Source: Oligoflexales bacterium
GTDB taxonomy: Bacteria > Myxococcota_A > UBA9042 > DTJE01
Assembly (NCBI GenBank): GCA_012840965.1
Contig: DUVQ01000030.1
Location: forward strand, 1 to 49,984
Direction: 5' to 3'
DNA: 49,984 nt
Positions 6,828 to 16,132 of this stretch are shown piece by piece. The notes under the pieces are model-generated. The model worked only from the letters and a program-made list of their open reading frames with translations, was not told the origin of the DNA and did not search any database. The translations under genes and the position numbers were made by a program. The stretch's first letter is position 1, and every line of letters begins with the position of its first letter.

Positions 6828-9080
6828 ATGGATACAAAGCTTAAAACGCTGCTTTTTACTTCAGTTCTGTTGTTTGGTTTCTTCATCATCAAACCCGCGG
6901 TTGCTCAGTCAGTCAGGATCATCGCAATTGACGGTCAGCTAGACGCGACTGGGCAAACACGCGAAATTTTGGTGCAACCTGGCCAAACGGTCTCTTTAGT
7001 TGCAGACGAAGTCTGGTATGACGCATCAGGCTCGATGGAATATGCCTATCGAGAAGTCAGCGATTTCATTTGGACTTCCAACGTAGCGCCTGGAGATCGC
7101 TGTGATGCTTCCACCCAATGCGGGTCCGTTTCAAATTTTGAAACCACTGAATACGGGGTTAACTTCTATGTCCCCTGGAACCTCCCATCTAGGGTTGTCA
7201 TTTCAGTCAGAGCCCGCTGGAGCAGTGATACCGACTCAATCGTCTTGATTAATGAACGGATTTCAAACAGGGTGACCCATTACAGTGACTTAGATGGACT
7301 TGGTCGTTGGGTGGTTATCTCTGGTGACCGCGTATTCGTTCCATATGGCGTCGCCACTGACTGGTCTCCTTATTCCCGTGGTTATTGGTATTGGACCTCC
7401 TATGGATGGACCTGGTATTCCTATGATCCTTGGGGCTATATGACCGACCACTTTGGTCACTGGCGCCACAGTCGCCTGTATGGTTGGGTCTGGATACCTG
7501 ATCCCCTTTGGGTCTGGCGTCCGGCCGTTGTTTCATTTTATTACGGTCCTTCGTGGATTGGTTGGTATCCCTATGACCCGGGATGGACTTGGGGGTACAG
7601 AAAAGGCTATGCCCACGGTTACAACGACGGATATTGGGATGGATACCGCGCTGGTCGTAGAGACAGCAGAGACTATCGTCGTGGTCGTGTGATGGTTGGT
7701 TATGACGACTTTTATCGTGATGGTAGACGTGGTCCGCCGCCACGAGGTGACAGGAGTGACAGACGTCGCAATCAACCAAGATCGCACGATATCTCTGAGG
7801 TGAGGGTACGCGATACCGCCTTGATCGACAGGGAGTTTAACGCTGCCCACACGAGAGGCGATGTCAGCCAGATTCCAGGTGGCTCAAAGGATGTGCTCAG
7901 CAGTCGGAACTTTATCGCTCAGCGTGGTGGGCACGATATTAGGGAAGTTAAACTGGATAGAGTGTCTGTAAGTGGCACCAATGCTGCGAGAATGCAGCCA
8001 AAGAAGGCTCTTTTTGATACGCCCAAATCCTATGTTGATGCTAGGGCAACGACTATCAGACAGGTCAAGAGCAACCAAATGAAGGTGACTGCTCCAGTTG
8101 GTCGATCAGTTGGTGCTAGCAAGGCCGTCGCTCCTGCTCCGGTTCGTCTTGATACAACGTCTCGCGCCGCGGCAACATGGCAGCCAAAATCTATGGGGGG
8201 AGCTGTAAATCCTGGTGTGGTGCGTCCTAGCGCTTCAAGTGTTGGTGGTACTCAGGGCGTCAGCAGGGATTCAATGGGCACCACAATTCAAAGAGTCAAT
8301 CCTTCTGTGACCAGGCCTGCGCCGACCACAGTCAGTCCTTCTGTGACTAGGCCCGTGCCGACCACAACCAGAACCATGCCGAATGTTGGTGTCCGGCCAA
8401 GCGATGTCAGGACTCCCAAAGTTGATAGGGTGGCTCCTACACTGGAAAGAAGGCCTGTGACGCCGTCCCAGTCTCAGCAATCTACGACAAGCACTCCCAG
8501 CCAGGATGTGCTTAAGCAGCGTAGGATGCAGCAAAATACTGATAGGCTGCGACGCAACGTGCCAGCCGCTCCAAAAACGACCCCTGACCCCAGGCAGCCG
8601 TCCAGTTCCTATCAAGCACCTAACCGGGCTTATGGTTCCGTGACCTCTTCAAGCGCTGCTTCTGGGTCGCGTTCCAGCTACGCTGCTCCGTCCAGGTCTA
8701 GCGCCCCTTCACGGGCCGTGACCTCTTCGAGCCCTGCTTCTGGGTCGCGTTCCAGTTATGCTGCTCCGTCCAGGTCTGCCGCCCCTTCACGGGCTGTGAC
8801 CTCTTCAAGCGCTGCTTCTGGGTCGCGTTCCAGCTATGCTGCTCCGTCTAGGTCTAGCGCCAGGAGCATTACCTCTTCCAATTCTGGCTATAGTTCGCGC
8901 TCCAGCTATGCCGCTCCATCCAGCTCCAGCAGCTCTTCAAGCAGTAGTTCGTCTTCAATCAGCAAACCTTCGTCTCGCTCAAGCTCTGTGTCTTCTGGTC
9001 GATCCTCTGGATTTAGCCGTGGTGGCTCGTTTGGCTCCAGCCGTGGCGGTTCCTCTGGAATTGGTGCCCGGAGTCGTTAA
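6828..9080 (+). CDS. Exported Trp/Tyr-rich protein (DUF6600-like) with Ser-rich repeat tail
   Basis: A 750-residue protein of unknown function. A signal peptide (residues 1-26, cut after PAVA) is followed by a beta-rich domain (~30-150), then a dense Trp/Tyr/Gly segment (~150-275, e.g. WVVISGDRVFVPYGVATDWSP and repeated G-x-W), which matches the look of DUF6600 proteins. Next comes an Arg/Asp-rich stretch with R-R-G-R repeats, a long Pro/Ser/Thr/Arg-rich region likely disordered, three 26-residue tandem repeats, and a Ser/Gly/Arg tail. ATG 6828 is used because AGGAGG precedes it by 6 bases; an upstream in-frame ATG at 6795 has no such site. The basic, low-complexity C-terminus suggests a cell-envelope or matrix role, which is inference only. 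Confidence 0.85.
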   Translation: MDTKLKTLLFTSVLLFGFFIIKPAVAQSVRIIAIDGQLDATGQTREILVQPGQTVSLVADEVWYDASGSMEYAYREVSDFIWTSNVAPGDRCDASTQCGSVSNFETTEYGVNFYVPWNLPSRVVISVRARWSSDTDSIVLINERISNRVTHYSDLDGLGRWVVISGDRVFVPYGVATDWSPYSRGYWYWTSYGWTWYSYDPWGYMTDHFGHWRHSRLYGWVWIPDPLWVWRPAVVSFYYGPSWIGWYPYDPGWTWGYRKGYAHGYNDGYWDGYRAGRRDSRDYRRGRVMVGYDDFYRDGRRGPPPRGDRSDRRRNQPRSHDISEVRVRDTALIDREFNAAHTRGDVSQIPGGSKDVLSSRNFIAQRGGHDIREVKLDRVSVSGTNAARMQPKKALFDTPKSYVDARATTIRQVKSNQMKVTAPVGRSVGASKAVAPAPVRLDTTSRAAATWQPKSMGGAVNPGVVRPSASSVGGTQGVSRDSMGTTIQRVNPSVTRPAPTTVSPSVTRPVPTTTRTMPNVGVRPSDVRTPKVDRVAPTLERRPVTPSQSQQSTTSTPSQDVLKQRRMQQNTDRLRRNVPAAPKTTPDPRQPSSSYQAPNRAYGSVTSSSAASGSRSSYAAPSRSSAPSRAVTSSSPASGSRSSYAAPSRSAAPSRAVTSSSAASGSRSSYAAPSRSSARSITSSNSGYSSRSSYAAPSSSSSSSSSSSSSISKPSSRSSSVSSGRSSGFSRGGSFGSSRGGSSGIGARSR
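8640..8873 (+). repeat. Three tandem 78-bp repeats inside the Ser-rich tail
   Basis: Units begin at 8640, 8718 and 8796 and encode VTSSS-x-ASGSRSSYAAPSR followed by a Ser/Ala/Pro stretch (26 residues each). The first two are nearly identical in bases, implying recent duplication; the third decays at its end. They run into a poly-Ser tract at about 8925-8960. Confidence 0.9.
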
Positions 9081-9179
9081 CTCACAACTCAACTAGGACT
9101 GGATTAGATTCGTTTTGGGCTGGATAAGATGCCCTTGGTCCTTTACAATCCGCACTGTGTGTCTTGTGTGGAGATTTTG

Positions 9180-11717
9180 ATGGCTCGCACTTATATGCTG
9201 ATTCTGCTAGCTTTGGTTTTTGTTGCTTGTACTGGTGAGAATCTACCCACTGATACCGGCGGTAATCGTGATTTTGGTAATATAGATATTGAAACGCCGG
9301 ACATAGCTGATGATTATGAAGCCCCAGATGTTGTAGTTGCTCATGACCGTGGGTATGTGCCTCCGGTGTCAGCGGATGGCCCGGCCGCAGACCTGCTAGT
9401 CAGGATAACTGGGCCTGGTGCTAGGGGGCAGGCCTCTACCACGGGTGGTATGGTTGCACTGACTGGTGTTGTTTTTGGGCCAGTCGAGTCTATGAAGTGG
9501 ACCTTGGAAGACGGTAGTTCAGGTGTAGTTACATTTTCCAATGATTCTTCTTATTGGCTTTCTGCTCCAGTTTTGCTTAAGCAGGGTGATAACCGCATCA
9601 CCGTTCATGCAACTGGAAAAGCGCGCGATGGTAAAACTGAGATTACCGTTTCTGATGTGATCGTTGTAACCCAGACCCCAAGCTTGTCGCTTGCGAGCCA
9701 GCCCAAGATAACCCCTCCAGCATTTTTTGTGGGTCAAAGTGGGGAGGCATATGCGACCATGGCTTCTGGCCATTTTGGTGGGTTTAGCTCTGCCACCCTT
9801 TCGCTGTGGGAAGTGGACGCCCAAGGTAACGGCTCGGATGCTCGTGGGTTCATGCTGGATGACGGCCTAGTCGAGACTTCTGGCGACGAAATTCAGGGAG
9901 ACGGGGTGTTTACCGTAAAACTGAATATGGCTTGCACCGAGCCTGGAAAGAAATATTTCAGAGTGGCTGCGCAAAGGGAGGGGGGCCCACTAGTCAAATC
10001 AACTTTGGTTACTTTCGAGTGCTTACCTCGTATTACCCAGACGGCGTGTTCTAACCATCAAAGAACTTTGGGGGATGCCAGGATTGCTTATGATACCACC
10101 TACAGTGACCTCAGAGACATGGGAGCAGCGCGTGTTGCGGCGATAAACGTGCTTTCAAGAGACCCGGCTGTAAAGGAAGTTGGCGATGCTGAAGAGACTG
10201 GCGGGCTGTGGGTGCGCTTTGATGATGGGGTGGTTGGTGCCTTAAACCTGACAGAGGAGGGCTACAGGGGGTCTGGGGCTGCTGATGGGACTGGTGGGCT
10301 TGCAACTGTTTCTTCACCGGTGCTGAATGTACAACCGATTAATTCGAAAGATATTTTGCTTTTGTCGCCATTTGTATCTGATTTTGCTCCAAATGACGAA
10401 ACCATGCTGATCTCTAATGTGGCAAACAATGTCAAGTGTCCATCGTTCAATGTTCATGGCCCATTAAACTCGTCTGCCGCAAATCTGAGCGCCTTTCGCA
10501 GGCTAGGTAGCTATGGAATTGTAGCGATCGCAACGCATGGAGATGTCTATTTTGAGACCTTGTCTGCAAAGGCAAAGCAAGAAATGAACTGGAGGCATCC
10601 AGGTGCCCAGGAAATCATATGGTCTGGAGAACCTGTGAATTGCTCGTTACTTGCCCAAGCAACCAAGTCTTGTAAAGGCCTAGCAGATTGCGATTACGGT
10701 TCAGAATGTATTATTACGACGCCTTTTGTAGAGAATGTCACTGAAGCCTCTGGTGTATGCCTTGACCGCACACACGCTGACTTGGCGGCTGGGCGTGTGG
10801 TAATGGGTGATCGTACGTACGGTGTTACCCCTGAATTTATTGGTTATTACTCCGAAAACAATCGCTTCCCAGATAGCCTGATTTATCTTGGGGCATGTCG
10901 CACGCTTTATAACGGGACGTTGGCTGCCGAGTTTTTTGGGGCTGGTGCTAAGGCTGTTGTAGGCTACACAAACTGGGTTTCAAACCTGTTTGCCTTCAAA
11001 TATGGCAGCCAGTTCTTCAGTCGGATGATTGAACAGCGGATGACTAGTGGCGAAGCTTACGGGGTGGGCGCTCAGGACACATCTAACGTCGGCTCGTTTT
11101 TTAGGCTCTTTGGAGCTAGAAACCTGGATATATCAGATTATGAACTGCTCAATGTTGGTTTTGAGGCTGGTGAGCTTTCCGCCTGGAACAGGGTGGGTGA
11201 TGGGCGTGTGATTACCGGTCTTGGGGAAACGAAGCCCATAAATGGAAAATTTATGGGGATTATCTCCACCGGCTTGGGTTTTACAAAGGACATGGGCAAC
11301 ATAACCCAGAAGTTCTGTATCCCGCCAAACGCTAAAACGCTGTCTTTTTATTGGAAATTTTACTCTGAGGAGTTTTTGGAATTTTGTGGAACTCAGTTCC
11401 AAGATAGTTTTATCGCGACTTTGACCGATTCAACAGGTAAGGTGCATCCCCTGGTGGACCTGAAAATTGATGATTTTTGTCCCGAAAAGGAAGGTTGTGA
11501 CAGCAGTCGGTGTAAGGGGCTGTACCCCCTCAGCAAAGCAGACGTTTCCTTTGATAAGGGTGATGTTCACATGACGCAGTGGCAGCGCACCACCTTTGAT
11601 TTGCTTCCAATCCTTGGTGGTGAGCCCACAAACGCGATTTTAAAATTCCACTGTAAAGACACAGGTGACTCGATCTACGATACAGCTGTTCTTATCGACA
11701 CTATCAAAATTGAATAA
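9180..11717 (+). CDS. Lipoprotein with caspase-fold (clan CD-like) domain and C-terminal beta-sandwich
   Basis: An 845-residue protein starting MARTYMLILL with lipobox LVFVAC, then an Asp-rich spacer. Residues ~60-280 look like beta-sandwich (Ig-like) domains. The middle carries a caspase-type layout: a strand then ATHGD (His453), an insert with several Cys, then LIYLGACRT (Cys573), then an AKAVVGYTNWVS strand, as in CHAT, gingipain and C11-like cysteine peptidases. The C-terminal ~190 residues (from FEAGELSAWNRVG, with YWKFYSEEFLEF) resemble a 'choice-of-anchor' jelly-roll domain. ATG 9180 is chosen because GGAG lies upstream and it starts a clean lipoprotein signal; the ATG at 9129 would put a Cys-containing leader before it. 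It likely sits in the outer membrane or on the surface. Whether it is an active protease is unknown. Confidence 0.82.
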   Translation: MARTYMLILLALVFVACTGENLPTDTGGNRDFGNIDIETPDIADDYEAPDVVVAHDRGYVPPVSADGPAADLLVRITGPGARGQASTTGGMVALTGVVFGPVESMKWTLEDGSSGVVTFSNDSSYWLSAPVLLKQGDNRITVHATGKARDGKTEITVSDVIVVTQTPSLSLASQPKITPPAFFVGQSGEAYATMASGHFGGFSSATLSLWEVDAQGNGSDARGFMLDDGLVETSGDEIQGDGVFTVKLNMACTEPGKKYFRVAAQREGGPLVKSTLVTFECLPRITQTACSNHQRTLGDARIAYDTTYSDLRDMGAARVAAINVLSRDPAVKEVGDAEETGGLWVRFDDGVVGALNLTEEGYRGSGAADGTGGLATVSSPVLNVQPINSKDILLLSPFVSDFAPNDETMLISNVANNVKCPSFNVHGPLNSSAANLSAFRRLGSYGIVAIATHGDVYFETLSAKAKQEMNWRHPGAQEIIWSGEPVNCSLLAQATKSCKGLADCDYGSECIITTPFVENVTEASGVCLDRTHADLAAGRVVMGDRTYGVTPEFIGYYSENNRFPDSLIYLGACRTLYNGTLAAEFFGAGAKAVVGYTNWVSNLFAFKYGSQFFSRMIEQRMTSGEAYGVGAQDTSNVGSFFRLFGARNLDISDYELLNVGFEAGELSAWNRVGDGRVITGLGETKPINGKFMGIISTGLGFTKDMGNITQKFCIPPNAKTLSFYWKFYSEEFLEFCGTQFQDSFIATLTDSTGKVHPLVDLKIDDFCPEKEGCDSSRCKGLYPLSKADVSFDKGDVHMTQWQRTTFDLLPILGGEPTNAILKFHCKDTGDSIYDTAVLIDTIKIE

Positions 11718-11738
11718 AACTCTGTAGTTAATCTGTTG

Positions 11739-14700
11739 TTAGCGTAGGTAACCCTGTGCGACGGTGAATCCGCCTTCTCGGTACAGGTTTGTAAACACAA
11801 TGTCCAGTTCTGTTTCTTTGGGGATTTCATTGGCCAGTGATGACAGGTCAACTTTTGGTATCGCAAAGGAAAACAGCTCCTTACCTGCAAGGTCCTTTAA
11901 AAGGGTGGAGATTAAGTCGCCCTCAAGTAGCTCGATCAAGTCCTCTTTTGAGACGGGGAAGTCTTCATTAACAGTCAAAAGTTCGATGTCCAGAAGTGGG
12001 GTTCCATCTATTGACAACGCGACTTCTGGCCCTTCCTCTCCTTCAACCAAGGTCAAATTGGCATCCACCTCAGCCTGAAGGAACAAGGTCAGTTCCAAGT
12101 TATTGCCCAAGAAGATCATAGTCCCCTCGGCGAATAAATCCCCAATTTGTAGGCGCACCTTACCTTCAGCACCACAGTCGGTCAACATAGGTGGCAACAG
12201 GAAGTTAAGCTTGACATCAAGGTCCCGTACCGGAACTTTCGACATGTCAACACCGGCCAGAGTTTCCTCGTTGAGGGTGAAATTAAGGGTCCCAGTCCAC
12301 CAAAGGGCAAATAGTGCCTGGTTTAAGATGTCATCGTGGGCAGCAAGGCCAATGTCGCGATTACGTGGCATCTCGAAGAATTGCGGTTTTGGATTCAGGC
12401 AATTAGCACGTGCAATCGAACCTAGCGGGTTTCGATTAACCCCTTTCTTGGAATAAATAGTGCCGCCCATATCTAACCAAATTCCTTCAGGCTGTACATC
12501 AAGCATGCCGGGCTTGGTATACAGACTTAGGGCGGTTGGTGGACTGCTTAAAATGGCCGGGATTTCAAATGTTTCGTGAATCTCAAATTTTCCAAGTAGA
12601 TCAGTTAGCGTCTTGTCGATAAGGTCAACTATCTGCTGTTCGATAGCCTCTTCGATAGTTTTGGTAAAGGTCTTTACCAAAATATCAATCAGCCATCCCA
12701 GCAAGTCACCCAAAATTCCGTCTATATCAACCTTTAGGCCATAGAGATTGACCTTAACTTCTTGGCTTTTGGCGTGGATTTTGCCGTTTTCATCCATCCA
12801 AATCAGCACGTCGGTAACTGCGTAGATGTTGCTGCTTGAAACCCAACCTGAAACGTCTGGGCACCAGTCGATTATGAAGTTACATTCTCCAATTGCGGAG
12901 ACCTTGACCTTGAAATTGGGGATCGCTATTCGGACCACCATGCCCCCTTCATTTAGCCACATGTTGACCGTGGGCTTGCCATAACTCAGGTTTGAAAGCT
13001 CGACCCTGTAGGGGCCAGACTCGGCAACCGGGTTGGGTAGCAGCGCTCCAATATCCAGGGAAGTCAGCAGCAATTCGATGATAGTTGCAACATCATTGGG
13101 TGGCAGCGAATGGTCTTGGTCGTCGATCAAATTGCGCCCAAGAAATGCGCGCACCCCCTCTTTAACAATTCCTAAGGCTGGGTTATTTTTATGGTTTTCA
13201 TAGTAGTCAGACGAGAAGTAGATCCCTACTCTTGCCTCGGTCTTTAAACCGGCGTTGTTTTCAACTTCCATGCGCACAATGTTGAGGCCCTGGCTTAACG
13301 GACCAAGGGTTACAGTTACCGGAACGTTTGTTCTTCCAGGGGGAAGGCCGTGCCAGCTTTCAGGTGAGGTGTCAAAGCCGATGGCCCACTTCAGCGATTT
13401 TATGCCTGTTTCGTCGTCAGCGATGATGTATGAGACGGTAACTGTAGGTTTGTCTGACTTGAGGGTCGCGCCACGCTCTGGGTACAGGATTGAAAGCAGT
13501 GGACCGCTGCCTTCAACTATGACTTCTAGCACGTTGTATACCGTTGGGAATTGCGCAAGCCTGAAGGTAAGGTGGTACACCCCTTCTTCTTGCATCAGGA
13601 ACATTCCCGTTGGGTCTGTATCGACTGGGACGATACCGCCTGTGTTGGGGGATATATCGACTGGGGAAAGCTCCAAATCTGGAATCATGTTTCCATACTG
13701 GTCAAGGGCGTGGGCATCAACCCTTAAGACCTCGTTTGTTCCGTAGAAAGGTTTTTTGGGGCTTGGTTCCAACACCAACGTCTTTGGAGGCCCTGGGTTA
13801 ACTATTAGATTCGCGGGAATCAACTGGAAATATGACCAGTCAATGGCCGAAGGGATGCACTTGATTGGATAAACACCAGCCGCAGTGGTGGTGATGTTCA
13901 TCCCATTCATGGTCAATACTGGTGAGAGAGGGGCTACGCTAACGGGACAATCTTTGAGTGGAACTGGATTGTCATAAAAATCCAGAGGTTCACAGCTTAG
14001 GGTCGTTTTCCCACCTGCTTCAATCTCAGCCGGGCTTAAACGAGTCAGGATCTTTTTTGCCATCCCTGGACTGACTGTGACTTTTTCAGGTGTGCGATCA
14101 ACCACATCTGTGTCTGTAAGGGCGCAGGCTATGTCATAACTGCCAACAACAGTCAGTTGAACAGACAGCCCTGAAGGATGGACTCCTTGGGATGGGACAA
14201 CATAAGGGTGCATTCCAGATGAAAAAACGTTTCCATACCTGTCGACGGCGGTACAGATAACGGTGACGCGCTCACCTGCTGTTATTTCTTTTGGATCGAC
14301 TTCAGTTTCAATGGATACCGCGTTGGCCGGGGAAACGATGATTCTGGCAGGGGTGTCGTCAAGCATCATGGACTCGGCTGAATAGCAGGCCACCAGGAAT
14401 CTGTCTGTTTTGGTGAATTCTACGGTGAATTTGCCTTGCTTTTGGCTCTTGATCGCTACCCCTTCAGGAAGGGCTGGATCTGGCAATTCGCCTTCTGGCT
14501 GTGGGTCATCTTGAGGCCTGATTATCAACTGGACGGTGTTGGGATTGAACCCATTTCCGACGCACTGAACTTCGACTTCTCCACCTGCTTTAATGGCCGT
14601 GGTTGACACCACAGTGTCTATGCCAGGAGGGGTTACTGGGACGTCCTCTTCCTGGACATCAGTGTCCTGGTCGCCGTGGGTGTTTCCTCCCCCACACGCG

Positions 14701-14756
14701 GCAAGCACCAAAAGGATTGGGAGGACAAAAAAGCTCAAACGCTTATATAAAGGCAT
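11739..14756 (-). CDS. Large lipoprotein: Ig-like repeats plus TULIP/BPI-like lipid-binding region
   Basis: A 1005-residue lipoprotein: signal with lipobox LVLAAC, then GGGN and an Asp/Glu-rich linker. Residues ~50-400 contain about four ~90-residue beta-sandwich units, each opening with an I-x-A-G-x-x-x-x-V-x-C pattern and carrying paired Cys. The C-terminal ~450 residues alternate long amphipathic strands with helices (LGDLLGWLIDILVKTFTKTI) and contain AHDDILNQALFALWW, which resembles the second half of BPI/LBP-type TULIP tubular lipid-binding proteins. That assignment is by pattern only. ATG 14756 has GGAGG 8 bases upstream; a frame extending to 14855 lacks a signal sequence at its front. 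It converges on the caspase-like gene with 21 bases between stops. Confidence 0.85.
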   Translation of the reverse strand: MPLYKRLSFFVLPILLVLAACGGGNTHGDQDTDVQEEDVPVTPPGIDTVVSTTAIKAGGEVEVQCVGNGFNPNTVQLIIRPQDDPQPEGELPDPALPEGVAIKSQKQGKFTVEFTKTDRFLVACYSAESMMLDDTPARIIVSPANAVSIETEVDPKEITAGERVTVICTAVDRYGNVFSSGMHPYVVPSQGVHPSGLSVQLTVVGSYDIACALTDTDVVDRTPEKVTVSPGMAKKILTRLSPAEIEAGGKTTLSCEPLDFYDNPVPLKDCPVSVAPLSPVLTMNGMNITTTAAGVYPIKCIPSAIDWSYFQLIPANLIVNPGPPKTLVLEPSPKKPFYGTNEVLRVDAHALDQYGNMIPDLELSPVDISPNTGGIVPVDTDPTGMFLMQEEGVYHLTFRLAQFPTVYNVLEVIVEGSGPLLSILYPERGATLKSDKPTVTVSYIIADDETGIKSLKWAIGFDTSPESWHGLPPGRTNVPVTVTLGPLSQGLNIVRMEVENNAGLKTEARVGIYFSSDYYENHKNNPALGIVKEGVRAFLGRNLIDDQDHSLPPNDVATIIELLLTSLDIGALLPNPVAESGPYRVELSNLSYGKPTVNMWLNEGGMVVRIAIPNFKVKVSAIGECNFIIDWCPDVSGWVSSSNIYAVTDVLIWMDENGKIHAKSQEVKVNLYGLKVDIDGILGDLLGWLIDILVKTFTKTIEEAIEQQIVDLIDKTLTDLLGKFEIHETFEIPAILSSPPTALSLYTKPGMLDVQPEGIWLDMGGTIYSKKGVNRNPLGSIARANCLNPKPQFFEMPRNRDIGLAAHDDILNQALFALWWTGTLNFTLNEETLAGVDMSKVPVRDLDVKLNFLLPPMLTDCGAEGKVRLQIGDLFAEGTMIFLGNNLELTLFLQAEVDANLTLVEGEEGPEVALSIDGTPLLDIELLTVNEDFPVSKEDLIELLEGDLISTLLKDLAGKELFSFAIPKVDLSSLANEIPKETELDIVFTNLYREGGFTVAQGYLR

Positions 14757-14865
14757 TTGTAATACCTCCATGAAGCCATCTAACAACTTCAAACTTGCGA
14801 GCCAATGCTTTGGCAAGTAGAATTCTACGGGCCTGAATCTATTGACGCAAGCCATTACAGCAGTT

Positions 14866-14874
14866 TGCTAAAAT
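14866..14874 (+). promoter_or_regulatory. Candidate extended -10 promoter for the Cys-rich lipoprotein
   Basis: TGCTAAAAT (TG-n-TAAAAT, five of six bases of TATAAT) lies about 65 bases before the ATG at 14941. A TTGACG at 14842 is 21 bases upstream of the hexamer, too far for a normal spacer, so the call rests on the extended -10. Confidence 0.35.
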
Positions 14875-14940
14875 GGCATTGTGATCAATTGTCGTCCGAA
14901 CAGCTTTTAGGCCGTTTAGTGTTGGAGGTTTTTTTGCGTT

Positions 14941-16020
14941 ATGAAGATAAAGATTAGGTCAGGCTTTTTGGGATTGGTTGTTTTGATGGCCTTTGCTGGT
15001 TGTGGTGGAGGTGGGGCCAAAAAAGATCCCGGTGGAGCGATAGATCTGGATAGTGTCGAGGTCCCAGATCTGGGTGATGCTTCTGATGTTGTAAAGCCTG
15101 ATGACTTGAGTGATGCTGTAGATACTGATGATGAAAATAGGGATGTGTCTGAAGTTGATGCCGAGGAGCCAGACTTGAATGAGCCTGATGATTCGGCGTC
15201 TGGCGATGCGGATTCTGGCGAAGATGTGGAGTGTGTCCCGTATTGTGGGCCCGAGGATGACCCCTACGAGTGTGAAGACGACGGATGTGGCAACCTTTGT
15301 GGGATATGCCAGTATCCCAAGGTCCTGTGTAGCCGGGAGCGCAAGTGTGTCGAGTACTGCAAACCCGAGTGTGATGGGAAGGAATGTGGTACTGATGGTT
15401 GCACCGGCTATTGTGGAGAGTGTCAGTCTAACGAAGTTTGTAATGATGAGTTTAAGTGTGTACTAAAGGACTGCAAACCCGAGTGTGATGACAAGGAATG
15501 TGGTCCCGACAAGTGTGGAGGAAACTGCGGACACTGTGGTGAAGGTGAGATTTGCAACACTGCCTTCGAGTGCACCGAGGACTTGAACTGTCACGACATT
15601 ACTGCTGCAGGGCAATGCATTGGTAATCAACTGCTTTATTGCCAGAATGCGCAGCTTGTCAGGGAAGACTGTGATGCCATCCCAGGTATGGTTTGCACTT
15701 ATAGCCATGCTGGTCAAACGCATCTCTGTACCTATCCAGAGGTTTGTCAGCCCCAGTGTGAAGAAAAGCAGTGCGGGGATGACAGATGTGGTGGCAGTTG
15801 TGGTACTTGTCCTGATGAGCAGGTTTGCTCAACGGTTGGTGTTTGCGGTCCACCTTGTGGGGATGTGACTGAAAGAGGTGCATGCCTGTATCACGACACA
15901 ACCTTGGTGTATTGCTCTCAGGGGATTTTGCTTGAGATTGATTGCTCCGCTTACAGGTTGTATTGCAAGTACGATCCCACGATGCATGGCAATGAGGGTG
16001 GGTACGATTGTTTGCCGTAG
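14941..16020 (+). CDS. Cys-rich repeat lipoprotein with Asp-rich linker
   Basis: A 359-residue lipoprotein: signal with lipobox MAFAGC, GGGG, then ~65 residues dominated by Asp, Glu, Ser and Val. From ~residue 100 there are four or five ~35-residue Cys repeats of the form C-x-P-x-C-x-x-K-x-C-G-x-D-x-C-G-G-x-C-G-x-C (for example CKPECDDKECGPDKCGG), interrupted by a segment HDITAAGQCIGNQLLYC that recurs in altered form near the end. The even spacing of Cys indicates disulfide-bonded modules outside the cytoplasm. GGAGG is present but 12 bases from the ATG, longer than usual. The function is not recognisable; such proteins are common in Myxococcota-type genomes. Confidence 0.88.
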   Translation: MKIKIRSGFLGLVVLMAFAGCGGGGAKKDPGGAIDLDSVEVPDLGDASDVVKPDDLSDAVDTDDENRDVSEVDAEEPDLNEPDDSASGDADSGEDVECVPYCGPEDDPYECEDDGCGNLCGICQYPKVLCSRERKCVEYCKPECDGKECGTDGCTGYCGECQSNEVCNDEFKCVLKDCKPECDDKECGPDKCGGNCGHCGEGEICNTAFECTEDLNCHDITAAGQCIGNQLLYCQNAQLVREDCDAIPGMVCTYSHAGQTHLCTYPEVCQPQCEEKQCGDDRCGGSCGTCPDEQVCSTVGVCGPPCGDVTERGACLYHDTTLVYCSQGILLEIDCSAYRLYCKYDPTMHGNEGGYDCLP

Positions 16021-16125
16021 GGGCAGGGACAGGGTCAGGGACAGGGACAGGGTCAGGGACAGGGACAGGGTCAGGGACAGGGTCAGGGGCAGGGTCCGGG
16101 TCAGGGTCAGGGACAGGGACGGGGG
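16021..16125. repeat. G-rich hexamer array (GGGACA/GGGTCA), 18 G-runs
   Basis: The array begins at the base after the stop codon of the Cys-rich lipoprotein and ends 7 bases before the metallophosphoesterase stop on the other strand. Units alternate mostly as GGGACA, GGGACA, GGGTCA with a few variants (GGGGCA, GGGTCC), giving 18 runs of at least three G. Such spacing can form G-quadruplexes in the plus-strand transcript. It fills the convergent gap; no conventional terminator is seen there. Confidence 0.95.
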
Positions 16126-16132
16126 TTTTGCG

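Noticed and set aside
16021-16125. CRISPR array
   Set aside because: Units are hexamers with no spacers and no cas genes nearby.
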